53,850 nt of DNA, taken from positions 1 to 53,850 of the forward strand of contig JAYUKY010000043.1 of NCBI GenBank assembly GCA_043764015.1, given 5' to 3'. Made by a program: the position numbers and the translations under genes. Every line of letters starts with the position of its first letter. The stretch's first letter is position 1. Under the pieces are notes generated by a model, which was not told the origin of the DNA, did no database searches, and saw only the letters and a list, made by a program, of their open reading frames with translations. Origin of the DNA: JANYGM01 sp043764015 (GTDB lineage Bacteria > Bacteroidota > Bacteroidia > Cytophagales > Thermonemataceae). This document shows positions 20,058 through 26,470 of the stretch, one piece after another.

Positions 20058-21332
20058 ATGCTTAACCGTTTACAACCACCTGCTTATCAGCCAATTAGTA
20101 GTATAGATATTCTTGAAGCGCAAAGTTCTACGCTAAGTAATGGCATACCTTTCCACGCTGTCAATGCAGGTGAGCAAGATTTGTTACGGTTAGAGTTTGT
20201 TTTTTCTGCAGGAAGTTGGTTTGATACCAAAAGTGGGCAATCTTACTTTACGACAAAGATGTTGGCAGAAGGCACAACTAATTTGTCTTCGCAAGAAATC
20301 AATGAAAAAATAGACCAATATGGTGCTTTTTTGGATTTTAATAGCGGTTTTGATAGAGTTGGCGTGGTTTTATATACGCTTAACAAATATCTTTCAAAAG
20401 TTTTGCCTACGCTAAAAGAAGTGCTTTTAAACGCTAATTTCCCTGAAAATGAGCTAGAAAACCTCAAAAACCGTACTTCTCAAAGCATCAAGGTAAATAT
20501 GGAGAAAGAGAGTTATGTGGCTGCACGCAGGTTTAGGCAGTTGGTTTTTGGAGAAACACACGCTTATGGCAAAAATTTGGAAGAAAATGACGTGCAAGCT
20601 ATCAAAAAATCAGATTTGACGAATTTTTTTAAGCAGTTTTTCCAACTCGGAAACGCCCAAATTATTGCCGCAGGAAAGATTACCGACAACGTCAAAGAGC
20701 TTGTAAATGAGCATTTTGGACAAGAAAGTGTGCGTTTGGTACAACTTGACAAAAATCAAAGAGAATTTAAAACAGTTTTCAAATCCGAAGTAATAGAACG
20801 CCCAAATAGCATACAATCTGCCATCAGAATTGGACGCATTTTGTTTCCAAAAAATCATCCAGATTATTTTAAAATATTGCTTACTAATGAGATTTTGGGT
20901 GGTTATTTTGGCTCTCGCTTGATGCAAAACCTGCGTGAAGACAAAGGCTTAACTTACGGTATTTCCTCACAAATGAGCTTTTTGGGCAGTGAAGGTTTTT
21001 TTGTGATAGGTGCAGACGTGAAAAAAGAAGCTACCACGCAAGCCATTGACGAAATTTACAAGGAAATAAAAATAATGCAAAATGAAAAAGTAGGCGCACA
21101 AGAATTAGAAAAAGTGCAAAACTACCTTATTGGGTCATTTGCAGCAAGTTTTACAACATCTTTTTCTTTGGCGGATATGTTTGGTGGCGTGCATTTTTAT
21201 AATTTGGATTATGATTTTTATAAAAAATATATACAAAAAGTGCAAAAAATCACTTCTGAAGACATCTTAAATACCGCCCAAAAATACTTAGATACTGATG
21301 CTATGCTGGAAATTGTTGTGGGTGGGAAATAA
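20058..21332 (+). CDS. M16-family peptidase homologue lacking the zinc site
   Basis: The fold is that of M16 (pitrilysin/processing peptidase) proteins: an N-terminal domain with SAGSWFD...KMLAEGT and a C-terminal domain with RLMQNLREDKGLTYGISSQ. The catalytic HxxEH is absent. The aligned residues are Tyr63, Thr66 and Lys67, so this should be a non-catalytic subunit. Such subunits usually sit beside an active M16 gene, but none is in the window. At 424 residues the length is normal. No signal peptide is visible. Confidence 0.9.
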   Translation: MLNRLQPPAYQPISSIDILEAQSSTLSNGIPFHAVNAGEQDLLRLEFVFSAGSWFDTKSGQSYFTTKMLAEGTTNLSSQEINEKIDQYGAFLDFNSGFDRVGVVLYTLNKYLSKVLPTLKEVLLNANFPENELENLKNRTSQSIKVNMEKESYVAARRFRQLVFGETHAYGKNLEENDVQAIKKSDLTNFFKQFFQLGNAQIIAAGKITDNVKELVNEHFGQESVRLVQLDKNQREFKTVFKSEVIERPNSIQSAIRIGRILFPKNHPDYFKILLTNEILGGYFGSRLMQNLREDKGLTYGISSQMSFLGSEGFFVIGADVKKEATTQAIDEIYKEIKIMQNEKVGAQELEKVQNYLIGSFAASFTTSFSLADMFGGVHFYNLDYDFYKKYIQKVQKITSEDILNTAQKYLDTDAMLEIVVGGK

Positions 21333-21383
21333 TTTTGTTGTTGTAAAAGTAACATTTAGAAAATTTATATAAACCTAAAAAAT

Positions 21384-21650
21384 ATGGAACGGTTGACAAT
21401 TGACGTTTTGAGCGTTGTGGAAGCTGAAAAAATAACGCTTTTCATTGAAAAGTCTAAGATAAATGCCAGTATCAAACAGACTTCTTTCAAAGAACAAAAA
21501 AAAATAACGCCCAAAAAAGACAAAGATATTGTTTCCAAAGAAACGTTTTTGGCAGATTTGAGAGAAGGCTTGAAAGAAGTAAAAGAAATACGTGAGGGCA
21601 AAAGAAAAGGCTTGACTATCAAAGAGTTAATGGATAGTCTAAATGATTAG
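21384..21650 (+). CDS. Putative antitoxin of a RelE/ParE-type module
   Basis: This small, charged 88-residue protein overlaps the start of the toxin gene by 8 nt, the usual arrangement for a type II toxin-antitoxin operon. The C-terminal part (FLADLREGLKEVKEIREGKRKGLTIKELMDSL) looks like the helical toxin-wrapping tail of such antitoxins. I do not recognise a specific DNA-binding fold in the N-terminal half. A heptad-like TTGTTGTTGTAAAAGTAAC lies just upstream. Confidence 0.75.
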   Translation: MERLTIDVLSVVEAEKITLFIEKSKINASIKQTSFKEQKKITPKKDKDIVSKETFLADLREGLKEVKEIREGKRKGLTIKELMDSLND

Positions 21651-21978
21651 GGTTACAGCCACTGAGTTTTTTCAGAAAAGATTAAAGCCATTAGCCAAAA
21701 AATATAAGTCTTTGGCGAGTGAAATCAATGCACTTGCAGACGAAATTCAGGAAAATCCATCTCTGGGAACAGAGTTGGGCAACGGCATCCGCAAAATTCG
21801 TTTGGCGAGTAAAAGCAAGGGAAAGGGCAAAAGTGGTGGTTTCAGAGTGGTAACCTATTTTTTAGAAATGAAAAAAGATGCAATAGAAATTTATTTGATT
21901 ACCATTTACGACAAATCTGAACTGGAAAATCTGACCAAAAAAGAAATACAAGAAATTGTTGAAAATGAGCTTTTGTAA
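21643..21978 (+). CDS. RelE/ParE-family toxin
   Basis: The 111-residue basic protein has the RelE/ParE fold pattern: an N-terminal helical hairpin (FFQKRLKPLAKKYKSLASEINAL), IRKIRLASKSKGKGKSGGFRVVTYF in the middle, then a strand (IYLITIYDKSE) and a C-terminal helix. The R-x-V-T-Y-F and Y-DKSE parts are typical. The toxin probably cleaves mRNA on the ribosome, by family analogy. Its ATG lies within the last codons of the antitoxin gene. Confidence 0.85.
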   Translation: MIRVTATEFFQKRLKPLAKKYKSLASEINALADEIQENPSLGTELGNGIRKIRLASKSKGKGKSGGFRVVTYFLEMKKDAIEIYLITIYDKSELENLTKKEIQEIVENELL

Positions 21979-22010
21979 CTCAAATCTGTTTCCATTACAA
22001 ACTAAAAAAT

Positions 22011-22185
22011 AGAGTTTTTATTATTTGATTATCAAGTATTTAGCATAAGACAAACATCAAAACCACCCCTAGCCCCTCCTTGAAAAGGAGGGGAAGAAAA
22101 CTCCCCGCCTTCCTAAGGAGAGTTGGTGGTGGTTAAGAAATATTGATTTGTATTAAACTGTTCATAATCAAGCTATAAAAACTCT
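22011..22185. repeat. Nested inverted repeats between the toxin gene and the next gene
   Basis: An outer pair AGAGTTTTTAT..TTGATTAT (from 22011) and its inverse (to 22185) encloses a 74-bp palindrome at 22061-22134 that starts AACCACCCCTAGCCCCTCC and ends GGTGGTGGTT. The inner element is a diverged copy of the palindrome embedded in the acyltransferase gene at 2087-2162. Confidence 0.75.
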
Positions 22186-22194
22186 AATACAAAT

Positions 22195-22653
22195 ATGCCT
22201 AAAAACAAAAATCCTAAAATTGTCTATCCACAACTTCTAAATCCTGCAACAGGAGAGTTCAAAATAAATAATGATTTTGTTGTTTCTGATAAAACGACTA
22301 TTGAAGACTTGAGCGCACATTTTGGGGAAAAGATGGCAGTCAATTATGTTGGCAAGACAGGACATTCTAACTATTCTGCTTGGAATATACAAATTGGTGA
22401 ACTGTATTTTAGTTTTACTTTTTATTTTTTTAATAAAATTATTACTAGAGTAAGTTTTGTTTTGCAAGCGGAATTTTACGACCCTGGCGACAGTAACAGT
22501 GATAATAACGGTGATAGTTGGGATAATTTTAGTGAAGCAGACGAAATAAAAAAAGGGAAATTTATAGATAAATGGCTTGCTGACCAAATCAGCATAGATA
22601 TCAACACGTATGCTTGGGCAAAGCAAATACAAATTATGATTTTCATAACTTGA
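22195..22653 (+). CDS. Hypothetical protein, probably frameshifted near its end
   Basis: The 152-residue reading frame has no family I recognise. It is rich in aromatic residues in the middle and has an Asp/Asn-rich loop near residue 100. The last few residues (QIQIMIFIT) look out of character. Switching to the -1 frame at about 22632 continues an open reading frame to 22718, giving NYDFHNLSTTCSINYRDV and on to a Lys-rich end, which reads as a more protein-like C-terminus. A single-base deletion (or a sequencing error) near 22630 is the simplest explanation. It sits in the accessory stretch after the toxin-antitoxin pair. Confidence 0.6.
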   Translation: MPKNKNPKIVYPQLLNPATGEFKINNDFVVSDKTTIEDLSAHFGEKMAVNYVGKTGHSNYSAWNIQIGELYFSFTFYFFNKIITRVSFVLQAEFYDPGDSNSDNNGDSWDNFSEADEIKKGKFIDKWLADQISIDINTYAWAKQIQIMIFIT

Positions 22654-22787
22654 GTACCACGTGCAGCATCAATTATAGAGATGTAATTACGGGAGAAAAA
22701 TTGAAACAGATTTTATAAATAATAATAATGAATTTACCAAAAAACCTATTTTTTTAACCTAATTTTTTAACCTAAACCCATACTTTT

Positions 22788-23195
22788 ATGCCCAAACTTC
22801 AATTCAAAAACTGCAGACAAATCAATGCAGAAAACTACAAAAAACTAAGCAAAATCCAGCTAGAACAAATGGCTATTTCCGCTACTTTGGGCTTTGGAGA
22901 TGAGTACACCACCGCAGAACATTTCTTGGAGCAATCAGGGGACGGCGACATCAATGAAGCCGTTGTGGAGCTTTGGGACGTGGTCGTAGCTGAAAACCCT
23001 AAAAAAGTTCTGTACGAATGTTGGGTGTATATTGTAGATACTGCCAACGTGTTTTTTGTGGGAACAACCAAAGACACGCAGGCGGCTATGTGCCAATGGT
23101 CGTTTGATGACCACACAGGAGATGGTAGTAACACAGAACTTTGTGAGGATTTGCAAGACGCATTTGATAGTGATGAGAGAAAACAAAATCACTAA
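22788..23195 (+). CDS. Hypothetical acidic protein
   Basis: This 135-residue protein is acidic and rich in aromatic residues, with no signal peptide or membrane segment. Pieces such as VVELWDVVVAENPKKVLYECWVYIVDTANVFFVGTT look like a compact alpha/beta fold. I do not recognise the family. It stands between another unknown gene and the AlkB/LRR pair, on the same strand as both. Confidence 0.65.
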   Translation: MPKLQFKNCRQINAENYKKLSKIQLEQMAISATLGFGDEYTTAEHFLEQSGDGDINEAVVELWDVVVAENPKKVLYECWVYIVDTANVFFVGTTKDTQAAMCQWSFDDHTGDGSNTELCEDLQDAFDSDERKQNH

Positions 23196-23215
23196 AATTA
23201 AAAATAACCAAAGAA

Positions 23216-23316
23216 TTGTTACTGCAAATTATCCGTCAAAAACGTATTTGTACTCCGTAGGAACACGCCTAGGCGTGTTCCTACACAAAATTGCAACGTA
23301 ACTTTTACAGTAACAA
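23216..23316. repeat. 101-bp inverted repeat with a 28-bp perfect palindrome at its centre
   Basis: The ends are TTGTTACTG and CAGTAACAA. The core GTAGGAACACGCC..GGCGTGTTCCTAC at 23257-23284 is an exact palindrome. The right arm (TTGCAACGTAACTTTTACAG) is shared with the dispersed repeat at 37-99, so this element looks like two repeat halves around a palindrome. Confidence 0.85.
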
Positions 23317-23342
23317 AGAGTTTAACCTTCATACAAAAAAAT

Positions 23343-24110
23343 ATGGAAGCGTCAGAAAATCAATTAGAAGGGGAATTGCGGGTAATTAAAGAGGGAATTC
23401 TTTATGTTACACCCTCAAAAAATGCCAAATTGTCTAAAATTTATTTATCTGAAAGTAAAGCCTCTTGGATTACAATTGAATGGCTTTCAGAGGAATTATT
23501 GGTAGATGCAACTGCAAATTATCAGGCATTATTTGATATTCACCCGCCACAAAAAGGGAAAATTGTGATGTATAATGATGATGAATGTGTATCTCCACGT
23601 TGGCATAGAAGCTATTTGTACCAGACAAAAAGAGAGCCTGCAAGCAAAACAAGTTATATGTATTCAGGAATTGAGCCATTTGAAGACTTGTCGTTGCCTG
23701 CGCCATTTCAAAAATTCCTTAATTTCTTAAATGAACAAGAGGTTGAGCAACAATATAATCAAGTAATTGCAAACTGGTACGCTAATGGCTTAGATTATAT
23801 TGCACAACATAGTGATTGTCAGAAAGGTATGACTGAAAATGCTCCTATTGCCATTATCACCTTGTGTGAAAATGAAAAGCTTCCTCGTGAGCTAAAAATC
23901 ACGCCAAAAAGTTTAGGAAACCTAAAAAATGACAGTTTATACAGTCAGGTAAGAATTATGCTACAACATGGCACTATTATCACTATGTATGGAGACACTC
24001 AAAAAAAATTCAGACACGGTATTCCAAAAGCATTAAATAACCTTAGCTCCCGTGTTAGTCTAACATTTAGGAAATTTCCAAAAAATATAAAAGATGACAA
24101 AGGAATTTGA
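23343..24110 (+). CDS. alkB: AlkB-family 2-oxoglutarate/Fe(II) dioxygenase
   Basis: AlkB enzymes remove alkyl groups from bases (or proteins) using Fe(II) and 2-oxoglutarate. The C-terminal half carries the full set: NWYANGLDYIAQHSD with His156 and Asp158, distal His225 in KKFRHGIPK, and Arg237/Arg243 in RVSLTFR for 2-oxoglutarate and substrate. The N-terminal ~100 residues match the nucleotide-recognition lid region only loosely, as is common. Its last 17 nt overlap the start of the leucine-rich-repeat gene, so the two are probably translated from one mRNA. Confidence 0.88.
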   Translation: MEASENQLEGELRVIKEGILYVTPSKNAKLSKIYLSESKASWITIEWLSEELLVDATANYQALFDIHPPQKGKIVMYNDDECVSPRWHRSYLYQTKREPASKTSYMYSGIEPFEDLSLPAPFQKFLNFLNEQEVEQQYNQVIANWYANGLDYIAQHSDCQKGMTENAPIAIITLCENEKLPRELKITPKSLGNLKNDSLYSQVRIMLQHGTIITMYGDTQKKFRHGIPKALNNLSSRVSLTFRKFPKNIKDDKGI

Positions 24111-25467
24111 AAACTTGCTTGATTTGCTCAAAAGCAATATTTTGGAGAATATAGCACTTGCTTTTAATGTTGCCCCAAATTATAAAACTGAATTTGAGGC
24201 GCATTTTGGTATGTCTTTGGAAGATTATCAAGAACTTTATTTGTACCTAAAAACCCACGAACGTCAGGAAAATTGGTATGAGGATAACGAATACGGCAAT
24301 GATTTTTTACAGGGATATATTTTAGATGAAATACAATACCAAGACCAAAAAAACGTTATATTTATCCCAAAAGCAATAAAATATTTAAAGGCATTAAAAC
24401 TTTTACGTTTTGATAATTGCGCACTCTTGCATTTGCCCAAAGAAATTTCTAAACTTACAAAGCTTACAAAAATAGTAGCAAACGGAAACGCACTAAAAGA
24501 AATTCCCAAAGAAATTGGGTTTTTACAAGGATTGTGGGAACTGGATTTGCACAATAATCAACTCGCAAATATTCCCAAAGAAATTGGAAAAATAGAAAAC
24601 TTGACAATTTTAAATCTTTTTGGTAATCATCTTAAAAATATTCCCAAAGAAATTGGAAAATTAAGCTATTTAGAAAACTTAGATATAGCACATAATGAAT
24701 TAAATGATTTGCCAGAAGAACTGATTTTACTCACAAATTTAACGCACTTGACGCTTTGTGGAAATGATTTATCCAGTTTGCCAGACGAAAAAATGGAAGT
24801 GATTTATCAAATAAAAAGTCTGACTTCTTTGGATTTATCAAACAGTAACCTAAAAAATATTTCTTCTAAAATAGGGAATTTGAACAATTTGAACAATTTG
24901 AGCCTACAAGAAAATCTATTAGAATATTTGCCACAAGAAATAGGAGAACTAAAAAGCATTCAACAATTACGCCTTCACAAAAATAAATTAAAAGAAATTC
25001 CCAAAGAAATTGGAAATTTGCAAAATTTAGATTGGCTACAACTTAACGACAACCAGCTCCAAAATCTCCCAGAAGAAATAGGGGAAATGAAGAAATTAAG
25101 GACTTTGTTTTTGACAAATAATCAGTTTCACGTGTTCCCAGATGGACTTGTGTATATGAAAAAACTGCATTTTTTGGATTTGACAAACAACCAAATCTCA
25201 AGTGTACCCAAAGAAATAGGACAACTCAAAAAACTGCATACATTCTATCTTAAAGGCAATAATATTGAGGAATTGCCACAAGAAATGGAGGGTTTGGAAA
25301 ATTTAGAAATGCTTTATTTAGAGGAAAATCTGCTAAAAATATTTCCTACACAACTCAAAAATTTAAAGAAATTGCGTGCCTTGTTTTTTGATGAAATGCA
25401 AAAAATACAGTTTAAAAGCGAAATAAAATTGCTCAAAAAAACAAATCCAAAGATTAATTTTTACTAG
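24094..25467 (+). CDS. Leucine-rich-repeat protein, cytoplasmic
   Basis: The 457-residue protein has about 14 repeats of 23 residues from roughly residue 100 to 440, with the pattern LxxLxLxxNxLxxLPxEIG. This is the plant/Rho-like repeat type often found in Bacteroidota. The first ~90 residues have an acidic, aromatic-rich stretch (WYEDNEYGNDF) before the repeats. There is no signal peptide. The DNA shows recent repeat expansion: the 17-mer CCCAAAGAAATTGGAAA occurs at 69-bp (23-codon) spacing. Binding partner and function are unknown; the overlap with the AlkB gene is the only hint. Confidence 0.92.
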   Translation: MTKEFENLLDLLKSNILENIALAFNVAPNYKTEFEAHFGMSLEDYQELYLYLKTHERQENWYEDNEYGNDFLQGYILDEIQYQDQKNVIFIPKAIKYLKALKLLRFDNCALLHLPKEISKLTKLTKIVANGNALKEIPKEIGFLQGLWELDLHNNQLANIPKEIGKIENLTILNLFGNHLKNIPKEIGKLSYLENLDIAHNELNDLPEELILLTNLTHLTLCGNDLSSLPDEKMEVIYQIKSLTSLDLSNSNLKNISSKIGNLNNLNNLSLQENLLEYLPQEIGELKSIQQLRLHKNKLKEIPKEIGNLQNLDWLQLNDNQLQNLPEEIGEMKKLRTLFLTNNQFHVFPDGLVYMKKLHFLDLTNNQISSVPKEIGQLKKLHTFYLKGNNIEELPQEMEGLENLEMLYLEENLLKIFPTQLKNLKKLRALFFDEMQKIQFKSEIKLLKKTNPKINFY

Positions 25468-25590
25468 GAAAACATCTTAAAAAAACAAAAATATGCTTCT
25501 ATACATCACCTATGAAAAAATAATATTATTTTGCAATTACAGAAAACACATTGATGTCTAAAAGACCAACAAAAGCAATAATACTAAAAT

Positions 25591-25626
25591 AAAAAACGTG
25601 TTAGATTGATTTCTAACACGTTTTTT
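25591..25626. terminator. Bidirectional terminator after the LRR gene
   Basis: A 15-bp stem (AAAAAACGTGTTAGA and its inverse) with a 6-nt loop ends in a T-run on each strand. It lies between the convergent LRR and lipoprotein genes. Confidence 0.9.
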
Positions 25627-25644
25627 GTATTTTTGAGATTTCAC

Positions 25645-26220
25645 TTAGTCTTCATCTTCATCTTCGTGGTCGTGTTTATGCCCTTTATGTTTGCCGTGGT
25701 CGTGGTGTTTTTTCTTCTTTTTGTGTTTCTTTTCTTTGTAATATTCTACAAAAAATAATTCATAACGGTTGCAAAACACAACAAACCTAAAAATTTTCAA
25801 ATGAACTGGTAAAACATAAATAAAGCATTTTTGGTCTTTATCCACCATTACTTGCACAATTTCAATGATTTCTTTGTCTTTGATTTTGCATTTTACCCTG
25901 CAATTTACCTTGTTTGGCGCAATAATGACCGTTTCCAGAATTTCTGTTGTGATGGTTTCACGTTCTTTGTTTTCAGCTTTTTTCTGCTCTGCCTCACGGA
26001 TTATTATCTCCAAATTAGGCATAGAACTAGGCTCAACGCTGATTCTTATTTTGTCAAATTCTTGTTTGTCCAAAAAAACAAAAAAATCTTTGACTGATGT
26101 TGCTGCTTTTTCTTTGATGATTTTCTCCTCTTCTTTTTTCTTATCTTCCGGGCTTTTAGTGCCACAACTAGCTAAAAAGAAGGTTAGTACCAGTATATTG
26201 AATAAAAATATTTTTTTCAT
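25645..26220 (-). CDS. Lipoprotein with a His-rich metal-binding-like tail
   Basis: A lipoprotein signal peptide (FFLASC, Cys19) precedes a Lys/Glu-rich linker and a globular domain of about 110 residues that resembles small NTF2-like lipoproteins. The last ~35 residues are basic then acidic and packed with His (KKKKKHHDHGKHKGHKHDH and EDEDED). Such tails bind Ni, Zn or Co in other proteins, so a metal-related role is plausible but not shown. The tail follows a segment (FRFVVFCNRYELFFVEYY) that looks hydrophobic and unlike the rest. A Bacteroidota-type promoter lies upstream. Confidence 0.75.
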   Translation of the reverse strand: MKKIFLFNILVLTFFLASCGTKSPEDKKKEEEKIIKEKAATSVKDFFVFLDKQEFDKIRISVEPSSMPNLEIIIREAEQKKAENKERETITTEILETVIIAPNKVNCRVKCKIKDKEIIEIVQVMVDKDQKCFIYVLPVHLKIFRFVVFCNRYELFFVEYYKEKKHKKKKKHHDHGKHKGHKHDHEDEDED

Positions 26221-26267
26221 TTGTTTTGTTAAGATTTTTTTGTTTTGATATTGAGAATTATAGCGTA

Positions 26268-26300
26268 CAAATTTAGCATATTTTTACAGGAAATACCAAA
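26268..26300 (-). promoter_or_regulatory. Promoter for the His-rich lipoprotein gene
   Basis: On the minus strand TTTG (26300-26297) and TAAATTTG (26275-26268) are separated by 21 nt, within the 17-23 nt reported for Flavobacterium. The start codon is 48 nt downstream. Confidence 0.6.
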
Positions 26301-26337
26301 TAAAAAGTGTACTTTTAGTTTCCCAAAAATCAAAATA

Positions 26338-26409
26338 ATGAAAAAAACAGTTTTAGTAATGTTTTTCTTTTGTGCTTATGTATGTGTGCAGGCACAAGGA
26401 AAATTGTAA
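26338..26409 (+). pseudogene. Orphan signal peptide, remnant of a secreted-protein gene
   Basis: A 23-codon open frame reads MKKTVLVMFFFCAYVCVQAQ followed by GKL and a stop. It has a basic start, a hydrophobic core and the QAQG cleavage site typical of Bacteroidota exported proteins, but no mature domain follows. It is either the truncated 5' end of a lost gene or a very small peptide gene. Confidence 0.5.
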
Positions 26410-26470
26410 AATAGAATTTTAAAAACTCCATCAAAAACAAAAATAATCCATAAACTCATTCTAAAACATT

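Noticed and set aside
21384..25467. Prophage or genomic island with integrase
   Set aside because: No integrase, transposase, tRNA-linked attachment site or phage structural gene is visible. Only a small accessory cluster is supported.
25492..25560. A 22-codon open frame after the LRR gene
   Set aside because: Too short, with no signal peptide or neighbour support.
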